From Margaritispora aquatica (lineage: Eukaryota; Ascomycota; Leotiomycetes; Helotiales; Discinellaceae), in contig VJWN01000002.1 of NCBI GenBank assembly GCA_007644065.1, forward strand, positions 694,925 to 758,924: 64,000 bases of DNA, given 5' to 3'. Numbering within the stretch: the first letter of the stretch is position 1; every line of letters begins with the position of its first letter. A program made the translations under genes and the position numbers. The notes below the pieces were generated by a model. It was not told where the DNA came from. It saw only the letters and a program-made list of their open reading frames with translations, and searched no databases. This document shows positions 1-10,883 of this stretch, piece by piece.

Positions 1-1880
1 GAAAGAACATAATAGAATTATCACACATTTATCCTGGGGCGTTTATAGATTCAGGTACAATACCAATCAAAAGCGCAATTGTCCCCTGAGAGACTGAGAG
101 CGAGAGAGACTACCTAACCTATCCTTAGGATTGTACGTTTGATTCCTGTGTCACATGATGAATTTTTCGTGCTTTCTGCTCAGAAGTCTCAAATATGATA
201 ACTCAATAGATGTCTTGTCCACAAACATGGCTTAAGATTCATTCACTTAGGACTCGTTCGCTTAGAACTTTTGGACGGGTTTACCAGAAGTAGTCGTGAC
301 ATGTTAAATGCCGGATCTAAGAAACTGTGTGAAACGAATTTAGACCACGAAATATGCCCCAGTAAATTAAAAACTATAGATCTTCCTTCAATAGAGCATT
401 TCTAATGTCCAGAGAGAGAACCTGAGCATTTGAACTACTTTTCTACTCATTTGAAGGTTTGAAGGGTTTGTCCAACAATTTCGTTGTACAGGTGCATGGC
501 AAGAACTCAATTCTTCTCAGACATTGCTTGTCATATGCTTGAGCTTCTCTACTATTTTGACAGTGAGTAAAAAAGCATTGGCTAACCAGACTTAATTCCA
601 ATTACAGACACCGTTCCCAATCAAACATTCCGTTAATAGTAGGATTTTTCAAGGAATTGGCCGTCCCGTAGCGAATTAGAACTTCAGACAAAGTTCTAAA
701 TATTGTTTGGGTGCAGATGGTCATGGAACTTATGCAGTAAGACCTGCAGCAATTCAGATCCTGGCGGGAGGTCCCGGACGATCACCCGACTCGCAAATCT
801 AAGACAAGGTTCCTATTTCCATGTAGCTCGAATAGCACAGGTACAACAGATTGGCGGCACGACGGGTGTGTAAAACAGATGAGATTGTCTCAATTGTGCA
901 TCGAATATCCAAGAGATGGCTGTGATCAGCAGATATCATGATTTGAAAAAAGGTGCCCTTCACATGCCACGGTGAGGTATGTTTGAAGAGTCTTCGCCAT
1001 CATCTTTAAATTCAAACTCATCAACGAGTCTATGCATCAAAGATGCGGATGAGCTAGGCTCTAGGGCCAGCCTGCATGATTCCATAGCCATGTCACTCGT
1101 GCTGCACTTAAACCTTTACATCAAGATAGCAAGCGTAGGGGACATGTTTTGAGAGCTGTACATGGCGTTAGCACCACTAAGTGGTGAGCACTTATGTATG
1201 CACGATAAGTGCATGGCGAAACAAAGATTTAACGATTAGCTTAGTTCACGCTTTCTAGTTTGGGGTTAAATTTGCTCAAGGTTGTCTCAGGTGTCTCGAA
1301 AAGTAGTGGTGTCTTGGAGTTCAACCTTCATTACACTGAGGTGATTTTGGACCTGTCCTTCAAGGCAATAAGTTGTGATGCACAAATCGATTCCAATCAA
1401 ATTCCTACCATAGTTGAAGAAACTCAGAAGCACGTTGAGGTCTAAGAGTTATCGACGGAGAAAATTTTACAGGTGTTAGAGATGCCGTTCATTATAATTA
1501 AGCTAATATGATTACTGTCGAAGTTCTTGATCATTATGAACGAAGAGATCAACTTGGTCATCCAAGCTCTCAGAAGACTCATGATTCGAAGATTGACTCA
1601 TGGCAATGGTACTGACTACAAATAAAGATAAGTAGGGATGATTCCGATATATCAGTGCCATTCTTCAATTTGGCTGGGGGCCCTCTAAAAGCCCATTGAC
1701 TAACAATCCATTATTGTCTGAATATATGAACGACTAGCCAATGATATGAATCTATCACAGGCCTTATGATGAATGTTCCGAGGTATGAATATAGGCTGTA
1801 GGAAATGGTAGGAGTTATTGTCATGAAAGCCTAAATTACAGTACTAGACAACTGTTATTTAACAAACCGAAGAATACGAA
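1..1880. other. Gene-poor stretch left of the transposon
   Basis: I see no convincing gene here. The only open frame of note (1260-1445, plus, 61 codons) starts without an obvious ATG context, has no recognisable domain and may be chance. Two adjacent perfect inverted repeats lie at 1172-1186 and 1188-1212. Base composition is ordinary, unlike the RIP-mutated block that follows. Confidence 0.5.
1172..1212. repeat. Two adjacent short inverted repeats
   Basis: CACCACT-A-AGTGGTG (1172-1186) is a 7-bp-arm palindrome. It is followed by an 8-bp-arm hairpin, GCACTTAT (1188-1195) with ATAAGTGC (1205-1212), around a 9-base spacer. They could form back-to-back cruciforms or be the tip of a decayed element. 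Function is unknown. Confidence 0.4.
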
Positions 1881-1939
1881 AAATCCGAAATTTTGTAATA
1901 CTACGTTTTCTTTAATATTAAATTAACTAATAAGTTTAA

Positions 1940-1950
1940 AATCACGAAAA
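1940..1950 (+). repeat. Candidate left terminal inverted repeat core
   Basis: AATCACGAAAA here is the exact inverse complement of TTTTCGTGATT at 3171-3181, and the two flank the RIP block. Beyond these 11 bases similarity decays, which mutation could explain. The TA target duplication typical of Tc1/mariner elements cannot be placed cleanly. Confidence 0.4.
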
Positions 1951-3170
1951 TAGAATTATTTAAAAGCTCTAATCCCTCTCTATAATATATATAAACGTAG
2001 GGGTTCTATAACGCTATAAACCCCCTAGTATTTCGTATACTACCCGTCCGCCACGATATAGGCCTCTATTCTACTATATATACTCTTATATAAATTGTCG
2101 AAAAGTGACTGATCTAGTGTATTCTACGTAGCCTGTAAATAGCTCTCTAGCCTCGCTTTTGCTACTTCTAACTTACTTTTTTCGGCTATAACGTTAGAAA
2201 ATATATCGTAGACCCGTATTTTAAGGTACTACTAAATATACTTAATAGGATTAAGGTCCGGCGAGTACGTAAGCTAGTTTAAAAGATAAGGAATACCCTT
2301 ATTACGAAACTATTTACGGACCTTATACGTATAGTATATAGGTATATTATCCTATATAAATATATAGCTAGGCTTTATTTCGTCGAAAGCCGGTACTACT
2401 CTACGTCGAGGACCTCGAGGTATAAATTAGCCGAATATCCGTGTTTTTTAGACTCGAAATCTCGGTCTATAATATAAAGGTTACTTCTCCCGTAGTTCTA
2501 AAAGGACCTCTAGACTATAACCTTTATATTTTTATTCGTACTATATATTTAAACCTTATTCCGATTCTATTTCTATTCTAGTGTCCGAAAAACCTATTCC
2601 TGTCTTTTACCCCGTCTCCGTTCGATAGAATATTCGTTACTCTATATAACTATACCCTAGTCCTTCTAGTTCTAATGTCTATACGCGAGGCACTAGGCAA
2701 GCCGGGTAGCTACGTAAGCCTCTATTAATATCGGACGGCGTTTTACACGTTAATTAGTAATACTATATCTCTTAAGGATAGACTTAATAGTAAAAAGATA
2801 GTAGGTAAGTCTATATACGGTAATAACCTATAGGTAGGTATTCTTTAGGTTTAAACGTATATAACGTAGGAGGATTCGTTCTTGACGTTTTGTATATACT
2901 TTCTCCCGCGGGGTTTTTAGTATTTTAAGTCTATTGTTATATAATACTTGTTAGTAAATAGTATATCGAACCGTTCTACGGTCTAAAAAAAGCTCCTTTA
3001 TAATCTTACCGATTTTTACGCCCTCTACGAATCTCCCTATAATTTTACCGCGTTAATATAGACTAAGATACTTTCTATTATTCTAATTTCTAGATATTAA
3101 GCCTAAAGCTCTTCGTTAAGGTGGCATTTTTTTGTGGTTGATAAATGGTAAGGGTGGCTAGGATGCGCGT

Positions 3171-3181
3171 TTTTCGTGATT
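3171..3181 (-). repeat. Candidate right terminal inverted repeat core
   Basis: TTTTCGTGATT is the inverse complement of 1940-1950. It lies about 50 bp outside the strongly CA/TG-depleted block, so RIP would have had to fade before the end of the element. The assignment is tentative. Confidence 0.4.
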
Positions 3182-3189
3182 ATGCACAT

Positions 3190-3604
3190 TCGGTTAAATA
3201 GCAGTTGTCGGTTACTGTAGTTTGCCAATGAACATCCTTACTGTGTGCTGACCTCTTCTTACTCTATAAGATTACTATGCTGGATAATAGCAATCTTGTT
3301 AGAAATAGAGTTCCCAATAGTTCCTCTCTTCTCTTGCAATCGGATATACGCCATTCAATTCTTAAGGATTTGTGTCACGAAGTGTGGGGAAACATTCAAG
3401 CTAAGGGGCTCGCTTGCACCACCCCACTTATTCCACTATTTACCCCACTGCGAATGTACATCATCTAGCAAGAGACAAATGAACAGAATTTCGAAAGTGA
3501 ATCCCTTCGCATCTTATGAAATGTGATTTCTTGCCACTTCGGCATAGCTACGAACTGGATACCGAATTCTGTACTCCAACTTAAGAAATAACAACAGTGT
3601 CCTC
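3190..3604. other. Spacer between transposon and P450 gene
   Basis: No supported gene. Open frames at 3245-3526 have no recognisable content. Most of the stretch is presumably the 3' flank of the P450 gene. Confidence 0.4.
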
Positions 3605-5229
3605 CTAACCCTCCTTCAAAACCACCTTCAAGGGTCTCGACCCCCTCGGATGGAAAGCCGCAAAGTAATCCACATAAGTCATATCCTCAGGACCACAATC
3701 AAAGATCTCCAACATATCAAAACGACGGAAAAATGTACCCAAAAAGACATAAAGTTCAGACATAGCGAGATTCTGCCCGAGGCATGCGCGAGCACCACGC
3801 GAGAAGGGAACAAGACACTTCTCCCGCGCACGTACGACAGCTGGATCTGCATCAATCCACCGCATTGGATCGAATGTGTCTGACGAGGGGAACACGACGG
3901 GGTTACGATGCATTGTCCAAGCGCTCATGGAGATCGTGGTCTGTAGTTAGATTGTTAGCCGAGAATGATGTTTTGGAGTGATAGTTTACTTACGCCAGCA
4001 GGAATAAAGACACCATTGAACGTAGCGCCACCTTTGGGTGTCCCACGTGCAAGTCCGCTGATCACTCCGTATGATAATCTTTGGCCTTCTTTCAGCACAC
4101 CAGTGAGATATGGTAGCTTCTCGAGATCAATGCATGGCAGATCAGCATTGGGATCCGGGAAAGCAGTGCGAAGTTCTTCGGTAAGCCTCTTGTAGACATT
4201 TGGATTGGCGAGTACATAATAGACAGACATTTCCATCGAGTTGCCTGTCGTATCAGCAGCAGCATTGCACAAACTAAGCGCCTCGCCATACAACCTGTCC
4301 ATACTTGGCCTTGGACCCGCAGCTTTTCCCTTCTCAGCAATCTCCGGATCCAGCAACTCATGGAAGATCGTTCGTCGCTGAGGCTTGATGCCGGCCATCA
4401 CCTGTTCATGGACTTTAATAACAAAGTTTCGCGATCGAGACACACACTCCATGAATCCGTTCATGGCAGGACTCATCTTGCGGGCCCAGCTCTCAGGCAG
4501 CTTCTGGATTGGCTTCAGAATCGGCCACTGTTGGAAGTACCACCACATGATGCCGGTGTCATAGGCGGCGACTGAGAACCAGGCAGCGAAGTCGTCTTGC
4601 TCGAGGTGGTCCCAGCAGTCGTTGAAGGCGTACTCGGTGATCACGTCGATGGAGATGGCGCGCGAGCCGGCACGGAGGTCGACAGGCTGGCCAGCATCGA
4701 ATGCGGATTGCATGCGGCGACAGAGCTTCTTGACTTTGTCTTGCACGATGTCTTCGAGGGTGAAGACGGCGCGTCGGGAAAAGTATTGGTTGAGGGGTGC
4801 ACGGAGACGTTGGTGGTAGTCGTTTGATACCGCGGTGAACATGACGTCGATTCCGAGAGCGTTGTAGAAGTTGTAGTCTTTGGTGAATTGACTGGTTTGG
4901 CTGTAGATCTTGTCGTAGTTGTCTGGATCGTTCAAGTGAACTTCATTGGGAGCTACGCGAACGACAGGGCCTTTGATGTGTCAGTTTAAGATCATATACA
5001 AGAGAAGTGGGTTACCATATTTCTCATGCATCTCATCTATTCTTAGGTAGTAGGTGCCATCTTTAATGACATTATGATACCACAAATACAATCGTGTCAC
5101 TGAAGGGAGGAAAGGGCCTGGGATCTTGCGAAGTGGATGGAAGAAACGACGATAGCAAACTGTACCAGTGAGCAATACCAGAGAAGCCAAAATTGCCCAT
5201 GGCAGCGAAAAGGTGATTCCAAGCACCAT
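3605..5229 (-). CDS. Cytochrome P450 monooxygenase (three exons)
   Basis: Predicted microsomal haem-thiolate monooxygenase of about 508 residues, the usual length. Exons by splice consensus: 5229-5016, 4970-3994 and 3940-3605; both joins keep frame. An N-terminal hydrophobic anchor (residues 5-25) is followed by the basic/proline hinge R-K-I-P-G-P. The I-helix has A-A-D-T-T, the K-helix E-G-Q-R (Glu366, Arg369), and the haem loop F-S-R-G-A-R-A-C-L-G with the thiolate Cys near residue 450. The segment P-A-G-T-T-I-S-M before the PERF region (F-D-P-M-R-W) crosses the second splice and supports it. The style fits the broad trichodiene oxygenase/benzoate 4-monooxygenase-like group, but the substrate cannot be read from sequence. 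No biosynthetic core enzyme lies within the window, so it may act alone or be a stray tailoring gene. All key residues are present and no lesion is seen. Confidence 0.93.
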
Positions 5230-7390
5230 CTTAGCGGATGTCTAAGAATTGGAAAGTCTACAACTTTATGGAAAAGAGGGGAACCTATATATTTGAGTGA
5301 AGTTATGGAGGTCAAGGAGCTGCTCGGGGAAGGTGACATTGGAACAGTGACGAATCACCTTTCACAGATTACTTCCAATTGAGTATCTCCTCCAGTCGAG
5401 TCTCGGTTAAATGCGTACAGGACTTGGTATCTTGATCGTCTGGTGAAAGACGACTCTTCAGTGCCCGACTTGGCTGCACGTGCAGATAAGTGCATGGTGC
5501 ATAGCAATAACAAAGATGCAGAAACGATAACAACTTGGTTCCTAGCGAATTGGCACCTCGTTGAACATACCCCCTGCTTGAAGAGTAGACGATCAATTGC
5601 ATGTATGAAGCGTTCCACCACATGAAGCATTACTTTTAAGCAGAATACCACCTCCGCTTTCAGATTTTCATTGAAAGAAGTATTTGATTGACATGAATGA
5701 AAAAATAGCTTCCACTCCTTCCTGCTTCTTCTTTTCAAGAGACCAATCCAACCCCTGTTGACGTCTTTGCCGAACCGGGGAACAATACCTGGTAGCTGGT
5801 ACGTACTACAGGAAATCTCTCGTGCATCATACGCTGCGCCGCTATCAGCAGCACGAATTGAGAGACCAGGTGTTGGGCCTACCCGCTAAAACAAAGAAGC
5901 CAGGGATCAGAATTGTTGTAAGAAACGAGAGTTTGACTTGAATCAAACGTCAAGATAGGTAAAAAAAAAATTACTACATCAAAAACGAGATATTTCAGGC
6001 TCAATTTTAGCCTTATTTCACCAACTTTTCAAGGAGGTGGCGTAGAATAAAGGGTTTCGATGAGACACATGAAAGTAGAAGCAGAAAGCTTGCACTAGGA
6101 TTCTATTACGAGTCTCTGTTTTTAGGCTGTTTGAAACAAAGATACGTGCAGGTAAGCGATGATCGATCACATGATTGCAGATAACTACAAGCACGTGATT
6201 ACCAACCAACAGCGCAGGTCAAAGTACCTTACCTAGACTACAACCAATTCCGCTTCACACCTGTTTCTTTTCAGAGAAAGTCAATCAGCCAAGTATTTCC
6301 AACACCTTCTACATACTTCTCGACGTCTATTGGAAGTGCCTTGAGAACCAGCGCGCTACCTATTCCTTCGAAAAAAACAAAACTCTACAGCAGACCGAAC
6401 TTCTGTAAGCCCCTGGTTTCATATAGCTTTCTGCGAATCTACGTCCAAACAGTTTCAATTCTGCGACTCTCGGACTTTCTGCACGACTCAAGTCTGCAAG
6501 ATCCTAACTTTCTTCCAATTTTCGCTTCTTCGGCAATAAATTCTGGTCTGCAAGAAGGGCTTATTGCAATCAAGACAATTTCAGTATCTTGACCACTACT
6601 CTCGTAGACTCTCGACAGTCTTCGTTCTCCCGAAAATTAAAGAGACCAGGCAGTTACGCACCTTGTGACTTCCACCAAGGGAAAAGTGTTGCTGTCTTTG
6701 CGAACCTAGTTGGAGCTGATATTGTGGGCAGTAACATGGTCTTGTCGTTGTCAAAGACAACGCCATCCCTTTCTTTAGAAAGGGTGATGTTAGCTCTTTC
6801 ATCGCTTGTCACTCAACACGCGGCTATTCAGATGCTCGTAGAAGGTGGTGGGAGGAGGAAAAGCAAGACGGTGTATGCTAGCACGAACCTCTACCTCGAG
6901 TTACAAGGGCAAGAATCAATAAACATATTAACATCTGTTTTGTCTTTTGCCCTGCGCTAGTTCATGAGCGTCTTTAGATTTTAATCTACCTTTATACGAA
7001 ATTCTTCTTGGGCCACCTATTCCTCCCTCGCAATACTAGAGGTAGTGGTAATGACAGAATCGGTTAAAGTTGTCTTTTGGTTTGTAGTGTGTATCTTAAA
7101 ATGCACCAGGAGAGGAGATAAATATTCTGATCGTATTTCTAGTTTATTGTCAAGTCTTCTGTTGTTTTTCAGCTAACTTTCGTCACCGAATTAACAACTG
7201 CTGGTTGGTAAATTGGTAAAGGAAAGTCGTGCTTAGTATTGAAAAGAACCCGGGTTTGAAATAAGCGATCGCAAAATACCTGTCAAAAGAACAACGAGAG
7301 TTGAAAGTACTGAAAATCGACGATTGACTCCAGTAATAAATACAAAGCAGACACGATTTATTGAGCACACATAAGTTTTACACCACCGAA
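5230..7390. other. Intergenic region without a supported gene
   Basis: About 2.1 kb upstream of the P450. A CT-rich stretch at 6240-6580 looks like a fungal 5' leader, and an open frame runs to 6960, but its best start is not ATG in good context and it has no recognisable domain. I leave it uncalled. CCTTACCTAG, a motif that recurs in spacers of this window, occurs at about 6226-6236. Confidence 0.4.
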
Positions 7391-7399
7391 CTCTTGTAT

Positions 7400-8080
7400 C
7401 TACTTTATCCTCCAGTCAGTGATCAGAAGGGTTTCTTCCTCATCATAAATACCTTCAGCAACGAGCACCTTGCCGTCCTCGTTCCTGCTCGCCATCAGCT
7501 CTACCAGCCCTTTTTTTGACTGGCTCTTAACTTGCCATGAGTTATGGGTACTGACCTGGAACAGTTGAATGATATACTGGGTACTTTTTTGATCCAACCT
7601 TCGGATCCGGCATTTTGCTTGCTTTTGCTGCTGCTACTGACTTGATAGAGCTGGCTCGATCACGATGTTGATAAACACATCACCGTTGTAGATTTCAGTT
7701 CAACTGCCCCATTGCGTAAGAGCAAACCAGAACAGTGATACCATCTGATCTGTTGGAAGAGCAATTCGAGTAGGAGTTGCGTCCATGAGTACTCCACCCA
7801 AACGATTGCCTTTTTTCGTATCAGGAAGACGATGTGGGCAAACAGGAATGCGAGATCGCGCAATTCAGGAGACTCTTCGACACGGCTTCCTTTAGAGTCT
7901 CATCGTCGAGATTAAAAGAATTGAAGACAATCTTCTCCAGCCGGCATTTGCTATCGGACAGATTTCCAAGCCTATTGCCCGGGGTGCGTTTCCTTCTTCT
8001 TCTTCAGCAACACAAGCGCTGGTTTTCAAAGACAAACCAATTGACGAACCAACTAGCTAACGTGATAGATAAAGAGGAAT
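7400..8080 (-). pseudogene. Possible decayed gene fragment of unknown origin
   Basis: On the minus strand several coding-like stretches follow one another in different frames: about 30 codons ending near 7860 (rich in charged residues, E-K-I-V-F-N-S-F-N-L-D-D-E), then an overlapping hydrophobic frame (7863-7660), then a 65-codon frame (7597-7400) ending D-W-R-I-K-stop. No splice signals convincingly join them. This may be a frameshifted gene relic or chance. No family recognised. Confidence 0.2.
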
Positions 8081-8089
8081 GAGTGAGAA

Positions 8090-9137
8090 TGTGAATGGTA
8101 CGGGATGGAACCGAAATCTTTGCACAGAATGGACAAACGAAGGAGGTAATTTTACACACCTGCCTTTGTATTTACAGTCAATCTGGGTTCTTAATCAACA
8201 CCTCATCATATTCACGTTTATACAAAGAGAAAATCAAGACTTTGAACCCAAAGAACATGCCTGCCATCCCAGTATTACCATTGTTTGTTGACCCGCTAGC
8301 TACCGTACTTTACTTTACTAACTAAGCCACGAGATCGATTCCCATTTCCCAAAATTGTTCCATTCTACCTGTTTGTTCCCCATCTTTCCCAACCATGATC
8401 ACACACACCTACACACAGAATCCCCTTTCTTTATTACAGACATACACAACCACCAACCACACAAGATCTCCTTTTCTTCCTCCTCGAGCGCATCGCACCA
8501 ACCCGAACGAAAAATCAAAAGCCGAACAACCTGATCCCGTAAAGCCAAACCCAATTCCATGTACCCCATTGCCCACCCCCAACCCAAAGCCAGAAAAACA
8601 CGCCATGCCCTGTCCCAGACTGGAAGCTGAAGAAAGAGAGGAGTGAAAAGCAAACACACACCACTCCGTCATATGCGACCTAACCCGAGAACCACTTTCG
8701 AAAACTTTTGTTTGATCCTCCCATCCAATCCCTGTTCACCGTGTTCTCACAAACACCGAAAACCATGAGAGAATAAGTCGACCAGAGCACAGACGAATAT
8801 CCGAACCGAGATTGACCAAAGTCCCCGTTCCCCCGCGCAGCGAAAATGCATCGAGAAACACCCACACACAACGCAATCCCTCACAAAACACCACAAACAG
8901 AATACCCACAAGGAAAAGAATAGCCAGAAACCCCGAATTTGCTCCGCGCCGGGAGACTTTTGAGATGATGCCAAGATTCCAGGGTATCCTCCAGAAGTCT
9001 TCTCCGAACTCGAAAAGGATTCATACGCCAATGCCTTTCCCAAATTTCTCCTCCGTCAGCAATATATGCAAGTTGCCAAACACCGTATTTAAGCCGCCCC
9101 CATTTTATCCCTCCATTCCTATGCCTGACGTGAAGAC
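8090..9137. other. 3' flank and low-complexity spacer
   Basis: AC-rich sequence (for example 8399-8470 and 8850-8900) with overlapping open frames on both strands that reflect base composition. It probably holds the 3' untranslated region of the gene ending at 9138. No gene supported. Confidence 0.4.
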
Positions 9138-10576
9138 TTAACCCCAAACGGAAGCCTGAACACCGAGAGAATTCTTGCCCCATACGCCACTCTTAGATCC
9201 CCATCCCAACCCGACATCTTGTGGTGCTTGAGAGTTTGGGTTTGATGCTGCGGATGTAGCACGGTTGTTTTCCTGCGTATTATTATCCTCGTTCGCGGCA
9301 AAGCCATAGCTGAGAGGCGATGGGAGAGGAGTCGTAGAGCGCTTGTTCAATGCTGGGTTTGGTGCTTGACCACTTGGACGAGTTCCGATTGGAGCAACAC
9401 CTGAGCTTGTTGGACCCTTTCCTTGTCGAGGAGGTGAACCACCTGGAGATGAAGTCGAGGTACGACTGGATTGTTGAGCGGCAGACTCGAAGAGGCTGAA
9501 GCTGCTCTGAGGGTTCGACGATGGTGAAGATGTGCTGTTAGCACGCGATCTTTGTTGGCCTTGGGCCTGGTTGGCTTGATTCTCGGCTGGAGCATTCTCG
9601 GTCTGGTTAGCTTGAGCACTGAAATGGTCAAACGCAAGAGGTGAGTGGCCACGCATGCCAGTAGCAGACTGCGATCCGGAACCTTGAGTACCTGGGCGAG
9701 GGTTTCCATTTTCATCGGTATATGCTGCTCCTTCTCTGTACAAAGCATTGCGTTGACGAGCAATCAACTCGCGACGCTCATCCTCGCTCATTGCGCTGCT
9801 AGGGCTCATGGTTCGATCGGGTTTACCTCCAAAAGTCGAGATCTCAGCTGTAACGCCTTATTCTAGTCAGTAAGGTGTGGATTCAAAGTAGGGGGAGGGG
9901 TTCGGCAAGAACATTCGCATTCACACGGCACCGAGGCGAGATAGTAACAGGTGATGAAGTTGGAGTATGTATGGTACAGGGTATCGATAACATGAAAGCT
10001 GTGTTATGATAAAGAAGAGGGTGGCCTACTTCGATTGTACTGCTGCTCCTGGTGATAATTGCGCAATTCTCTCTCTCGCTGAGCTGCCATCCTTCTTTTT
10101 GCCTGCATCACTTGCTCGGCCTCATTTGCCCCTCGAGATGGTTGATGTCTCTGGGTGGCATAAAAGCTCTGCAGATTTGATCCTGAATATGATCTTGCAT
10201 CCCCAAAATCACTGACTGAATGGTGTCTCGGAGCAGCGCCTCCCATGCGAGGATCTAATATATTCGTGAGTTCTAGTTCTTAGACCATTGGCGTTGTTGG
10301 TATGAGGGAAGAAGAGGTCTCGGATCTCGTCGACTAAAATTGGAATGCATACCGACGAAATTCTGCTGCTCTGGGTGGAAACCCCTCTGGGCACCTCCAG
10401 CCATAGGCATCGACTCGCGGCTGTTCGGGTGGACCTTTGAGCTATTGCTGAGGTTCTCGACGGCCCGCTTGACCTCTAGATGGTAAAGCGTTAGCTATGT
10501 TTCCTAATATGATGCCAACCATGGCAATGTATCCCCGTTGGCATATCATTCTCTCTCATATATTTGCTTCCAGTGG

Positions 10577-10635
<59 letters not shown>

Positions 10636-10883
10636 CTACTCCTTTCGATGTCGGACAGGAATTTCGTGCCTCCTTTGACGTACCTTCAAATTGGGACCTA
10701 AAAGCACCGTCCATCTCCCGAGAATCTGCTACGGAATTGGCACCTGCGATCTTGTCAATTGATGCTCCTTCGCTCCTGCATCCACAGGCACATACCTGAG
10801 CGAGCTGGTGGTGTCTGTTGATCCCAACTTGGTGGACCGGTAGCCGGCCATGATGCTGATGGGGTTACATCATAATAGGACAT
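9138..10883 (-). CDS. Conserved fungal low-complexity protein of unknown function
   Basis: Five exons by splice consensus and frame: 10883-10796, 10743-10684, 10475-10353, 10254-10030 and 9847-9138, giving about 401 residues. The start M-S-Y-Y-D-V fits my recollection of orthologues across Pezizomycotina. The middle has a basic, glutamine-rich segment likely to form a helix (A-K-R-R-M-A-A-Q-R-E-R-E-L-R-N-Y) followed by S-E-D-E-R-R-E-L-I-A-R-Q-R-N-A-L-Y. The last 200 residues are Ser/Pro/Asn/Gln-rich and disordered, ending in short W-G repeats (G-L-G-W-G, S-G-V-W-G, A-S-V-W-G). I recognise the family but know no established function; GW-type tails sometimes bind Argonaute-like proteins, which is only a speculation here. 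Intron 2 carries a long CA repeat. The upstream side is a gene-free, repeat-rich 9 kb. Confidence 0.85.
10579..10635 (+). repeat. (CA)24 microsatellite inside an intron
   Basis: An uninterrupted run of 24 CA units (10579-10626) followed by (TA)4. It lies in intron 2 (10683-10476) of the minus-strand gene, where it is transcribed as a GU repeat between donor and acceptor. Confidence 0.95.

Larger units (their letters stand above)
1900..3185 (-). mobile_element. RIP-degraded Tc1/mariner-type DNA transposon
   Basis: From about 1915 to 3120 the sequence almost completely lacks CA and TG dinucleotides while keeping CG, and it is crowded with TA. This is the mark of repeat-induced point mutation. 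Read on the minus strand, remnants of a DDE transposase remain: a catalytic-Asp motif decoded as I-F-I-stop-D-N-x-P (complement of about 2340-2367), then Y-S-P-D-L-N-P-I-K (complement of 2242-2268), the hallmark of Tc1/mariner enzymes. The spacing between the catalytic Asp and the final acidic position is about 35 residues, as in D34-35E transposases. The first motif's usual Gln codon is now TAG and the usual catalytic Glu reads Lys (AAG), both expected from RIP. An 11-bp inverted match (1940-1950 and 3171-3181) may be the core of the terminal repeats. Exact ends are uncertain. Confidence 0.8.

Noticed and set aside
8399..8672. Overlapping frames near 8.4-8.7 kb as a small gene
   Set aside because: Composition follows the AC-rich strand bias and no splice sites or domains are seen.
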